6,576 nt of DNA from W11650 sp963550755 (GCA_963550755.1 CAUVDV010000125.1:1-6576), one strand, 5' to 3'; positions 1-6,112 are shown, counted from the stretch's first letter. Notes: a model not told the origin generated them from the sequence alone. A program made the numbers and translations.

Positions 1-738
1 CTCAGCCTGATGCTCAAAGCCTTTAATATGTTTATGCCGGTCGGGATTCCGATTTTGCGGATTGGCTTTAACGGACCGCCACTGAAAATAGTCGGTGTTT
101 TGTTCGGCCCGCTTTACGGGGGACTGGCGGCGGGGCTGTCGGACTTTTTGGGCTATGTGCTGATGGATAAATCCGGTAATTTTTATTTGTATCAGCTGAC
201 GATTACGGCGATTTTAAGCGGCATGGGCGTAGGGCTTTTGTGGCGTTATTTTAAGACTAAAACCATGCGCACGGTTCAGCTTCAATATTTGGGAGCGATG
301 GCGGTTTTACTGGTATACGGTCTAGTCAGTTTCGGTCTGACCTATGGCCGGCCGGAAGCGGCGAAGCAGGTTGGCGGCAGTATTGTGATTATTGTTTCCG
401 GGTTGGTGGGAGTAATTCTTTACTTTATTAACAGCGCGATTGTTCGGCGCCAGAAGATGAAGCGCTTTGGTGAATATTTCTTTCAGATGTTTTTGGCGGT
501 CACCATTCCGGGACTGGTTTTTAATTGGGTTAATACCTATATCCTGATGGAGATTTTCTTTAAGGACAAGAATAAGGATATGTTTTTGTTCGGTCTGATG
601 CGCAGCGCGGTGCAGCTTTTGGAAAGCTATTACAATGTGTTTGTGGTGCTGTTCGTGGTGATTTTGCTGGAGCCGTTTTTAGTCAAAAAAGGCTTGGCTC
701 CCTTTGGCCGGACGGAGGCAAAAAATAAAGAAGAATAA
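1..738 (+). CDS. ECF transporter S component, folate (FolT-like) family, 5' truncated by the window edge
   Basis: Membrane subunit that would capture a vitamin, probably folate or a related compound, and deliver it to the shared EcfA/EcfA'/EcfT energy module. The frame is open from base 1, so the true start and the first helix probably lie upstream; the ATG at 10 is only the first Met seen. Counting from that Met (242 residues), residues 17-51 carry the family pattern of an RIGF segment followed by LFGPLYGG and LSDFLGY. Residues 61-79 match the later SAALTG-like helix (here TAILSGMGVG), and residues 171-180 (VFNWVNTYIL) match the usual NT-W-L helix. Hydrophobic segments lie near 26-50, 60-80, 92-112, 122-144, 158-182 and 207-228. 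Helices 92-112 and 122-144 look additional to the usual six-helix, roughly 180-residue S component. The tail is charged (KNKEE), as expected for the cytoplasmic end. The substrate is inferred from family resemblance only. No ECF ATPase or folate gene is in view. Confidence 0.75.
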   Translation, partial: LSLMLKAFNMFMPVGIPILRIGFNGPPLKIVGVLFGPLYGGLAAGLSDFLGYVLMDKSGNFYLYQLTITAILSGMGVGLLWRYFKTKTMRTVQLQYLGAMAVLLVYGLVSFGLTYGRPEAAKQVGGSIVIIVSGLVGVILYFINSAIVRRQKMKRFGEYFFQMFLAVTIPGLVFNWVNTYILMEIFFKDKNKDMFLFGLMRSAVQLLESYYNVFVVLFVVILLEPFLVKKGLAPFGRTEAKNKEE

Positions 739-754
739 AGCCGCAGTAAGGCAA

Positions 755-853
755 GGCTGGCGGTGAGCGGAAAGACTCGTCCGCGGCCGGCCAGTCTTTC
801 CGCACGGAAAAGGAAATAAAAACTGACAACGGAAGTTATCGTTCCGGCCAGCC
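755..853 (+). other. Potential structured RNA (three-way junction) between the S component gene and trxB
   Basis: Three nested inverted repeats are visible. An outer 7-bp stem pairs 755-761 (GGCTGGC) with 847-853 (GCCAGCC). Inside it, 767-777 and 793-803 form a perfect 11-bp stem (GCGGAAAGACT / AGTCTTTCCGC) with a 15-base loop holding the palindrome GGCCGGCC (785-792). Then 830-834 and 842-846 form CGGAA / TTCCG with a 7-base loop and abut the outer stem. No T-run follows the 11-bp stem on either strand, so it is not a standard intrinsic terminator. It could be a leader of trxB, a 3' structure of the upstream message or a dispersed repeat. Pairing was judged by eye, without energies. Confidence 0.4.
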
Positions 854-890
854 GTTTGTAGTTGGCGGCAGGAAACGGAATGGTAAAGAA

Positions 891-896
891 AAAGGA
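891..896 (+). promoter_or_regulatory. Ribosome binding site of trxB
   Basis: AAAGGA ends six bases before the ATG at 903, which is good spacing. It supports 903 as the start, together with the FAD-binding motif beginning within the first 11 residues. I could not identify a convincing -35/-10 pair in the 164-base gap: CTGACA at 823-828 has no matching -10 at 16-18 bases. Confidence 0.75.
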
Positions 897-902
897 TGAC
901 AG

Positions 903-1814
903 ATGGAAAAAATATATGACGTAGTTATTATCGGAGCCGGTCCGGCGGGGATTACGGCGGGGATTTACGCAACCAGAGCACAGCTGAGTTATGTGCTGCT
1001 GGAAAAAGCCTTTCCCGGTGGACAGATTATCAATACTTATGAAATAGAAAATTATACCGGATATAACAGTATTTCCGGCTTTGATCTGGCGCAGAAAATG
1101 CAGGAGCATTTGCGCTATTTAGGCGGAGAGATTACAACCGGTGAGGTGAAGGAGATCCGGTTGACAGCGGATGGAAAGAAGGAAGTGGTAACCGACAGCG
1201 GCGTTTTGCTGACCCGTAACGTGATCGTGGCGACCGGCGCGGCGCCCAGACTTTTAGGCCAGCCAGGCGAGGCGGAGTTTGCCGGCCGGGGCGTATCTTA
1301 CTGTGCGACTTGCGACGGCGCTTTTTACCGGGATAAAACAACGCTGGTAATTGGCGGCGGTGATGTGGCAGTCGAGGATGCCATTTATTTGGCCAGGATG
1401 TGCCAAAAGGTGTATATTGCCCATCGGCGCGATCAGTTCCGTGCAGCCAAAACGCTGCAAACCAAATTGATGGCGCTGCCTAATGTGGAAATTTTATGGT
1501 TTACTGAAGTAAAAGAAATCAAAGGCGGCAACTTTGTAAGCGCGGTCACGCTGGTGCAAAATCAAACCGGCGAAACACGGGAGGTGGCAGTGGACGGCGT
1601 TTTTGTGGCAGTCGGCACCAAGCCCAATACCGAGTTTTTGGGCGATTTGCTGGAAAAAGACGGGCAGGGCGCAGTGATCACCGACCGGCAGGGCCGAACC
1701 AGCGTACCGGGGATTTACGCGGCCGGGGATTTGCGCAGCGGTTCCGTCCGGCAGGTTATGGCGGCCTGCGCGGACGCGGTCACGGCCGTCATGGACTTGG
1801 ATAAAGATGCTTAA
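903..1814 (+). CDS. trxB: Thioredoxin reductase (NADPH), FAD flavoprotein
   Basis: Cytoplasmic flavoenzyme that uses NADPH to reduce the disulfide of thioredoxin, which then supports ribonucleotide reductase and disulfide repair. The 303 residues are close to the usual 305-320 of the low-molecular-weight type. In order: the FAD dinucleotide motif GAGPAG at 11-16; the GGQI segment at 39-42 and the EN-Y-G region at 49-53; the redox-active pair C134-A-T-C137 in CATCDGAFY; the NADPH-binding GGGDVAVEDA at 151-160; the HRRDQFRA stretch at 174-181, whose arginines usually hold the NADPH 2'-phosphate; and the second FAD motif with AGD at 274-276 followed by RQV at 283-285. Two spots depart from the commonest family text: Val155 where Ser is usual (GGGDSA), and ADA at 290-292 where a DG pair usually follows RQV. 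Neither is catalytic as far as I know. No thioredoxin gene is in view. The gene ends inside the start region of uvrC, which implies co-transcription and probable translational coupling. Confidence 0.95.
   Translation: MEKIYDVVIIGAGPAGITAGIYATRAQLSYVLLEKAFPGGQIINTYEIENYTGYNSISGFDLAQKMQEHLRYLGGEITTGEVKEIRLTADGKKEVVTDSGVLLTRNVIVATGAAPRLLGQPGEAEFAGRGVSYCATCDGAFYRDKTTLVIGGGDVAVEDAIYLARMCQKVYIAHRRDQFRAAKTLQTKLMALPNVEILWFTEVKEIKGGNFVSAVTLVQNQTGETREVAVDGVFVAVGTKPNTEFLGDLLEKDGQGAVITDRQGRTSVPGIYAAGDLRSGSVRQVMAACADAVTAVMDLDKDA
1799..1806 (+). promoter_or_regulatory. Weak ribosome site that favours the uvrC start at 1807
   Basis: GGAT at 1799-1802 lies inside the last codons of trxB, five bases before ATG 1807. 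The next in-frame ATG, at 1822, has only AAAG in front of it. The position inside trxB suggests that ribosomes finishing trxB help to start uvrC. Confidence 0.4.
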
Positions 1815-3735
1815 AGATTCAATGTTTGATTTGGAAGAAAACCTAAAAAAGCTGCCGGATAAGCCGGGCGTTTACCTGATGAAGGACGCGCAGGAGCAGA
1901 TCCTTTATGTTGGCAAGGCTAAGGTTTTAAAAAACCGGGTGCGCCAATATTTTCGCAGTCCGGACGGCTTAATGCCCAAGATCCGGAAAATGGTTGAGCT
2001 GGTGGCGGCTTTTGAGTGGATCGTGACCGATACCGAGGTGGAAGCCCTGATCCTGGAAATGAATCTGATAAAGAAACACCGCCCCAAATACAACACCATG
2101 CTCAAAGACGATAAGTCTTATCCGTATATTAAAATTACAGTTGATGAGGAATACCCGCGGGTGCTCTATACCCGGGAGCTGCGGCGGGACAAGGCCAAGT
2201 ATTTCGGGCCTTATACGGCGGCGTATGGGGCGCGGGAGCTGATTGCCTTTATTCAGAATCACTGGAAGCTGTGCCGCTTAAATAAAAATCTGCATAAAAA
2301 CGGCAATCGGGCTTGTTTTTCCTATCATTTGAAGCTGTGCGACGGTTTGTGCGTGGATAAGATTGACGCGGCCCAGCACCGGCAGAAAATCAATGAGATC
2401 ATCGCTTTTTTAAACGGCGATCGGGCAGAGTTGTTTAAGGAAATGGAGCGGGAAATGAAGGAAGCGGCTGAGCGGATGGAGTTTGAGAAAGCCGGTCAAA
2501 TCCGCGATCGGATTGCGCTGATGAAGCGGACGTTCCAGGAGCAGATCATTACCCGGGAGAGCAAGCAGGACCGTGATGTGATTGCCATTGAGAAAATGGA
2601 TGACCGGGCGCTGGCTCAAGTTTTCTTTGTGCGGGAGGGGAAGCTAACCGGCCGGGAGCATTTCCATATCGGCAACCCGGAGAACTTGCCGCTGCCGGAG
2701 CTATATGCGGTTTTTCTTAAGCAATTTTATTTGGGAGCGGCGTTTATCGCCAAGGAAATAGTGGTGGCGGAGGAAACGGCCGATAAAGAGGTACTGGAAG
2801 AATGGCTTAGTTTAAAAAAAGGCCAAAGAGTGCAGCTGACTGTGCCGCAAAAGGGAGAAAAAAAGAAGCTGGCGGAGTTGGCCAAAGAAAACGCGCAAAT
2901 ATCCCTGCTGCAAATGGGGGCGACTATCCGTAAGCAGGAAGAAGCCGCCAAGCAGGCAATGAATGCGCTGCTGGGGACAATCGGTTTGGATAAAAGTGAG
3001 ATTCACCGGATTGAAGCCTATGACATCAGTCATATTTCCGGGGCGTACAGCGTCGGCTCAATGGTGGTGTTCGTGGACGGCCGGGCGAAAAATTCCGATT
3101 ACCGCAAGTTTCGGATTAAGCAGGTCAGAGGAGTGGACGACTACGCGCAGCTGGAAGAGATTTTGCGCCGCCGCTTTAGCCGCGCGCTGGAAGAACAAAA
3201 ACAGTTTTTTTTAAAAGAGGACCGGCCGGAAGGGAAGTTCATCAATCTGCCGGATTTGATTTTAATGGACGGCGGTAAGGGACAGCTTCATGTTGCGGAA
3301 AAGGTGCTGGCCGAGTTTGGTTTAGCAATTCCGGTCTGCGGCATGGTCAAAGACGATACGCACAGCACCAGGGGGCTGTTCTTTGCGGACAAGGAATATC
3401 AATTTGAAAAAAATCCGGAGGCCTTTCGGCTGGTGACCCGGATTCAGGATGAGGCGCATCGTTTTGCCATCAGCTATCACCGTAAGCTTCGGCAAAACGA
3501 CCAGGTGCGGTCGGTTTTGGACGATATTCCGGGGATTGGCGAAGCCAGGCGCAAGGCTCTGCTCCGGCATTTCGGCTCGGCGGAGCAGGTTAGCGCGGCA
3601 TCGGCTGAGGAGATAGCGGCCGTGCCGGCGATGAATCAGCGGCTGGCGCAGGCGGTGTATGACTTTTTTCATGCCGGGCAGCCGGAAACGGCGCCTGAGG
3701 CTCCGACCGGTCAGGGGAGCGGCTTGGCAGAGTGA
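1807..3735 (+). CDS. uvrC: UvrABC system protein C (excinuclease subunit C)
   Basis: Cytoplasmic nuclease of nucleotide excision repair. With UvrB bound at a lesion it cuts the damaged strand on the 3' and then the 5' side. Domains over 642 residues: an N-terminal GIY-YIG nuclease at about 18-97 (PGVYLMKD at 20-27, YVGKAK at 34-39), which makes the 3' cut. A four-cysteine cluster follows (C156, C170, C178, C182), which in E. coli UvrC has been reported to bind a 4Fe-4S cluster. The UVR helical hairpin at about 208-240 binds UvrB. The RNase H-like nuclease at about 400-560 makes the 5' cut, with D406 in YDISH, D488 in LMDGGKGQL, KDD at 515-517 and H551 in DEAHRFA. Tandem helix-hairpin-helix DNA-binding motifs occupy about 568-620. 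The last 20 residues are a Pro/Gly/Glu-rich tail. The gene overlaps trxB by 8 bases. The start at 1807 is chosen for its weak GGAT site; ATG 1822, giving MFDLEENLKKLPDKPGVY as in many homologues, is a real alternative and would remove the overlap. Confidence 0.96.
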   Translation: MLKDSMFDLEENLKKLPDKPGVYLMKDAQEQILYVGKAKVLKNRVRQYFRSPDGLMPKIRKMVELVAAFEWIVTDTEVEALILEMNLIKKHRPKYNTMLKDDKSYPYIKITVDEEYPRVLYTRELRRDKAKYFGPYTAAYGARELIAFIQNHWKLCRLNKNLHKNGNRACFSYHLKLCDGLCVDKIDAAQHRQKINEIIAFLNGDRAELFKEMEREMKEAAERMEFEKAGQIRDRIALMKRTFQEQIITRESKQDRDVIAIEKMDDRALAQVFFVREGKLTGREHFHIGNPENLPLPELYAVFLKQFYLGAAFIAKEIVVAEETADKEVLEEWLSLKKGQRVQLTVPQKGEKKKLAELAKENAQISLLQMGATIRKQEEAAKQAMNALLGTIGLDKSEIHRIEAYDISHISGAYSVGSMVVFVDGRAKNSDYRKFRIKQVRGVDDYAQLEEILRRRFSRALEEQKQFFLKEDRPEGKFINLPDLILMDGGKGQLHVAEKVLAEFGLAIPVCGMVKDDTHSTRGLFFADKEYQFEKNPEAFRLVTRIQDEAHRFAISYHRKLRQNDQVRSVLDDIPGIGEARRKALLRHFGSAEQVSAASAEEIAAVPAMNQRLAQAVYDFFHAGQPETAPEAPTGQGSGLAE

Positions 3736-3845
3736 GCTTTGAAGCAAGCGGCAGCCAGATTTACCGCCGAAAAACAGGATTTAGGCCGGTCGGCTCGGGT
3801 TTTTGTGCGGCCGCGAGGGTGATTTTAGAAAGAAAGAGGAGAAAA
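3736..3845 (+). other. uvrC-hprK gap, GC-rich, open in the hprK frame
   Basis: The 110 bases have no stop in the hprK frame, so a reading frame can start at GTG 3732, which overlaps the uvrC stop as GTGA, and run into hprK. The 38 extra residues it would add do not resemble an HprK N-terminus. The gap also holds GGCCG 3784-3788 pairing with CGGCC 3808-3812 around a T-rich loop, and GCAGCCAG at 3751-3758, a word found again after hprK. I see no strong promoter. Confidence 0.4.
3836..3841 (+). promoter_or_regulatory. Ribosome binding site that fixes the hprK start
   Basis: GAGGAG, in a purine-rich AAAGAGGAGAAAA context, ends four bases before ATG 3846. It is the strongest ribosome site near the gene and argues against the in-frame upstream GTG at 3732, which lies at the end of uvrC without a comparable site. 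Confidence 0.85.
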
Positions 3846-4796
3846 ATGGACAGCCATCAGCACGATTATTATGTGGAATTATCGGTCATTATCAATCGGA
3901 TGAAATTAAAAAATATGACTCCGGAAATTCCAACGAACCATATTAAGATTTATCAGTCGGACGTTAATAGGCCAGCGCTGCAGCTGGCGGGTTTTTTCGA
4001 TTATTTTGACGCTGAGCGGGTGCAGATCATGGGAAGGATTGAGCATACCTATATCCATAATATGTTTCCGTCGGAATTAAAGGAGATTTTGCGTAAGCTT
4101 TTTTCGGCGCATATTCCCTGTTTGATTTTTACCCGCGGTTTGGAAATCCCGCCGATGATTTTGGAGTGCGCGCAGGAATATCAGGTTCCGGTTTTTCAGA
4201 CCAACACGACGACGTCGGCCTTTAACTCCGATCTGAACCGGTTTTTAAAATCAGAGCTGGCGCCGCGGACGTCCATTCATGGAGTGCTGGTTGATGTTTA
4301 CGGCGAAGGCGTGCTGATTACCGGGGAAAGCGGGATCGGTAAAAGCGAAACGGCGTTGGAGCTGATCCGGCGCGGGCACCGGCTGGTGGCCGATGATGTG
4401 GTGGAAATAAAAAAGGTTTCCGACGATATGCTGATTGGCTCTTCGCCCGATATTATTCGGCATTTCATTGAACTGCGGGGAATTGGGATTATTGACTGCA
4501 AAATGCTGTTTGGTGTTCAGTCGGTTAAAGATGAAAACGAAATCGACATGGTGATTCAGCTGCAGGAATGGGAAGCGGACAGTGAGTTTGACCGCTTAGG
4601 CCTGATTGAGGAACATACCAATATTTTGGATGTGGACGTGCCCAGTCATACCCTGCCGATTCGGCCGGGCCGGAACCTGGCGATTATTGTTGAATCGGCG
4701 GCCATTAATTACCGGCAGAAAAAAATGGGCTATAACGCGGCGGAGGAGATCAATAAGCGGGTGATGGGAAATCTTAAAAAAAATAAACAGAAGTAA
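3846..4796 (+). CDS. hprK: HPr kinase/phosphorylase
   Basis: Bifunctional cytoplasmic enzyme that phosphorylates Ser46 of the PTS carrier HPr with ATP or pyrophosphate when glycolysis is active and removes the phosphate when it is not, so it controls CcpA-dependent catabolite repression and PTS uptake. From ATG 3846 the protein is 316 residues, the normal family length. The N-terminal domain (about 1-130) contains the typical QSDVNRPALQLAGFFDYFD stretch at 37-55. The catalytic domain has H145 in the IHGVLVD strand, the P-loop GESGIGKS at 160-167 with K166, and the D183-D184 pair in VADDVVEI. The family signature lies at 208-223 (IELRGIGIID then LFG), and the C-terminal IRPGRN is at 272-277. 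All key residues are present, so it should be active in both directions. It lies 110 bases after uvrC, on the same strand, in an arrangement common in Clostridia. A 38-residue longer frame from GTG 3732 is possible but unsupported by homology or by a ribosome site. Confidence 0.96.
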   Translation: MDSHQHDYYVELSVIINRMKLKNMTPEIPTNHIKIYQSDVNRPALQLAGFFDYFDAERVQIMGRIEHTYIHNMFPSELKEILRKLFSAHIPCLIFTRGLEIPPMILECAQEYQVPVFQTNTTTSAFNSDLNRFLKSELAPRTSIHGVLVDVYGEGVLITGESGIGKSETALELIRRGHRLVADDVVEIKKVSDDMLIGSSPDIIRHFIELRGIGIIDCKMLFGVQSVKDENEIDMVIQLQEWEADSEFDRLGLIEEHTNILDVDVPSHTLPIRPGRNLAIIVESAAINYRQKKMGYNAAEEINKRVMGNLKKNKQK

Positions 4797-4805
4797 CGCA
4801 ACCAG

Positions 4806-4908
4806 CCCTGTCGAAAGCTTCGCTTTCTGCGCGGGCGCGCAGCCAGTCTATGCCGAAAGCGGTGTTTTTTCGGGCGGGCCGCTAAAAAAACGATTTTGTC
4901 GAACAGGG
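4806..4908 (+). other. Structured gap between hprK and the glucokinase gene, with competing hairpins
   Basis: An outer stem pairs 4806-4814 (CCCTGTCGA) with 4899-4908 (TCGAACAGGG) through nine pairs and one bulged A. Inside it are GAAAGC 4813-4818 with GCTTTC 4822-4827 (3-base loop), which shares two bases with the outer stem; TGCGC 4828-4832 with GCGCA 4837-4841; and AGCGG 4858-4862 with CCGCT 4879-4883. A second copy of GAAAGC at 4855-4860 can instead take up 4822-4827, so the first and last hairpins compete with a longer stem that ends just before a T-run. The layout resembles an attenuator, but this is inference without energies or conservation. Confidence 0.35.
4821..4870 (+). terminator. 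Possible intrinsic terminator after hprK
   Basis: CGCTTTC 4821-4827 pairs with GAAAGCG 4855-4861, enclosing the hairpin CTGCGC / GCGCAG (4827-4832 with 4837-4842, if base 4827 is used there). After three bases comes TTTTTT at 4865-4870. The stem next to the T-run is only seven pairs and the loop region is long, so it may be weak or conditional. It would separate hprK from the glucokinase gene. Confidence 0.4.
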
Positions 4909-4933
4909 AAAAGTTGAATCCATAACAGACGAA

Positions 4934-4939
4934 AAGGAG
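4934..4939 (+). promoter_or_regulatory. Ribosome binding site of the glucokinase gene
   Basis: AAGGAG ends seven bases before ATG 4947, which is near-ideal spacing. A possible but poor promoter lies just upstream: TTGTCG 4896-4901, 17 bases, TCCATA 4919-4924. I do not call it. Confidence 0.8.
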
Positions 4940-4946
4940 AAAAAGC

Positions 4947-5909
4947 ATGTATAACGTTGGAATTGATTTGGGCGGAACCAATATTGCGGCGGCTGTTGTT
5001 GACGGTAGCGGCCGGATTGTGTGCAAGGGCAGCATGCCAACCAGAGTGGAACAGGGCTTTCAGGCGATTGTGAAGGCAATGGCGGACTTAGCGAAGGATT
5101 TAATTAAAGAAGCGGGCTTAAAACCGGGCAATATTAATTCCGTCGGGATTGGCAGCCCGGGGACGATTGATCAGGAAAAAGGCGAAATTGTTCATGCCTA
5201 CAATTTAAATTTCAATCATGCTCCGATTCGAGAAGAGTTTATCAAGCATTTGGGTTTGCCGGTGTATATCGGCAATGATGCCAATGTAGCGGCTTATGGT
5301 GAGTATGTTTACGGTGCGGGTCATGGCCGGTATCAGGATTTGGTGGCAATTACCCTGGGAACGGGACTGGGGGGAGGAGTGGTTCTGGGCGGCAAGCTGC
5401 TTTGCGGCTCGTTTAACGGCGGCGCCGAGCTGGGGCATATGGTTATAATTGCTGACGGCGAGCAGTGCAACTGTGGCCGCAAGGGCTGCTGGGAACGCTA
5501 TTCAGCGGCCAATGCGTTAATTCGGCAGGCCAGAGCGGCAGCGGAAGAAAATCCCAATTCCCTGCTCAATGTCCTGGTTGAAAACGATCTGGATAAAATG
5601 AACGCCAAGATTCCGTTTGACGCCGCCCAGCAGGGCGATTTAATCGCGCAGGCGGTGATTGACCGGTATATTTATTATTTAGCGGTGGGAATCGGCAATA
5701 TTATCAATATCCTGCAGCCGGAGATTATTGTCATTGGCGGCGGCGTCAGCGCTCAGGGGGATCATTTGCTGAAACCGCTGATCCAAAAGATGAAAAACGA
5801 GATATTTGGCGGCGGCGAAGCGTTAAGAACGGAAGTCCGGATCGCTGAGCTGGGCAATGACGCCGGCATCATCGGCGCGGCTGAATTATACCGGCAGTAT
5901 CAGGCATAA
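4947..5909 (+). CDS. glcK: ROK-family glucokinase
   Basis: Cytoplasmic sugar kinase that makes glucose 6-phosphate from glucose and ATP, feeding glycolysis with glucose that did not enter through the PTS. The 320 residues match the ROK kinase length. Visible motifs: the ATP-binding DLGGTN at 7-12; the catalytic aspartate D111 in IGNDANVAA; LGTGLGGG at 137-144; the sugar-contacting ELGH at 161-164; and the zinc site formed by H164 with C174, C176 and C181 in CNCGRKGCWE, all intact. A final nucleotide-binding IVIGGGVS lies at 261-268. There is no N-terminal helix-turn-helix domain, so it is a kinase and not a ROK repressor. The CNCGRKGCWERYSA text is typical of glucokinases of Bacillota, but another hexose such as N-acetylmannosamine or fructose cannot be excluded by sequence alone. 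It follows hprK by 150 bases on the same strand, and a partial terminator in between may uncouple the two. Confidence 0.88.
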   Translation: MYNVGIDLGGTNIAAAVVDGSGRIVCKGSMPTRVEQGFQAIVKAMADLAKDLIKEAGLKPGNINSVGIGSPGTIDQEKGEIVHAYNLNFNHAPIREEFIKHLGLPVYIGNDANVAAYGEYVYGAGHGRYQDLVAITLGTGLGGGVVLGGKLLCGSFNGGAELGHMVIIADGEQCNCGRKGCWERYSAANALIRQARAAAEENPNSLLNVLVENDLDKMNAKIPFDAAQQGDLIAQAVIDRYIYYLAVGIGNIINILQPEIIVIGGGVSAQGDHLLKPLIQKMKNEIFGGGEALRTEVRIAELGNDAGIIGAAELYRQYQA

Positions 5910-5939
5910 AAATGATAACTCAGCTTTCTGCGTTCATCA

Positions 5940-5964
5940 CTCCAGCCTTTTTAGGCTCTTGGAG
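5940..5964. other. Small stem-loop after the glucokinase gene
   Basis: AGCCT 5944-5948 pairs with AGGCT 5953-5957 around TTTT, extended by CTCC 5940-5943 with GGAG 5961-5964 across a three-base bulge. No T-run follows, so I do not call it a terminator. The word GCTTTCTGCG just upstream (5923-5932) recurs exactly at 4822-4831. Confidence 0.35.
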
Positions 5965-6000
5965 GCGGGAATACTCGCACATGGCGGAAGCAGATCGCCG

Positions 6001-6037
6001 GCCGGAGTACGTTCTTGGAGCAAGAGACGATGCCGGC
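6001..6037. repeat. Strong imperfect inverted repeat (stem-loop)
   Basis: GCCGG 6001-6005 pairs with CCGGC 6033-6037. After a 4x3 internal loop, CGTTCTTG 6010-6017 pairs with CAAGA-ACG (6021-6029, bulged G at 6026) around a GAG triloop: 13 pairs in total. It lies in the 203-base gap between two convergent genes. No T-run follows on either strand, so its role is unknown; a repetitive extragenic element or a message-stabilising 3' structure are the plausible options. Confidence 0.45.
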
Positions 6038-6062
6038 TGAGATAATAGGGGATTTTGAGCAG

Positions 6063-6109
6063 AAAAAAACGCTTCGGCATATCCTTTCCGGGACATGCGA
6101 AGCGTTTTT
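6063..6109. terminator. Bidirectional intrinsic terminator between convergent genes
   Basis: CGCTTCGGCAT 6070-6080 pairs with ATGCGAAGCG 6095-6104 (ten pairs, one bulged G at 6076), and TCC/GGA can close the apical loop. On the + strand the stem is followed by TTTTT (6105-6109). On the - strand the seven A of 6063-6069 read as a T-run. It sits three bases beyond the - strand gene's stop codon and would also end transcripts from the glucokinase gene. Confidence 0.88.
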
Positions 6110-6112
6110 GAT

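Noticed and set aside
767..803. The 11-bp stem as an intrinsic terminator of the S component gene
   Set aside because: It is followed by an A-rich stretch on the + strand and has no T-run in the - direction either.
823..851. CTGACA (823-828) as the -35 box of a trxB promoter
   Set aside because: At 16-18 bases downstream there is only GC-rich sequence with no -10-like hexamer.
630..1109. A 159-residue open frame on the - strand across the trxB start
   Set aside because: It runs antisense to the S component gene and trxB, has no ribosome site or domain, and both + strand genes are clear by homology.
4914..4927. A catabolite-responsive (cre) site upstream of the glucokinase gene
   Set aside because: TTGAATCCATAACA keeps six of eight fixed positions of TGNAANCGNNNNCA but lacks the central CG and the leading TG, so it is too weak to claim.
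5857..6045. A 62-residue + strand frame overlapping the glucokinase end
   Set aside because: It starts inside the glucokinase gene in another frame, has no ribosome site and crosses the stem-loop region with an arginine/serine-rich, low-complexity translation.
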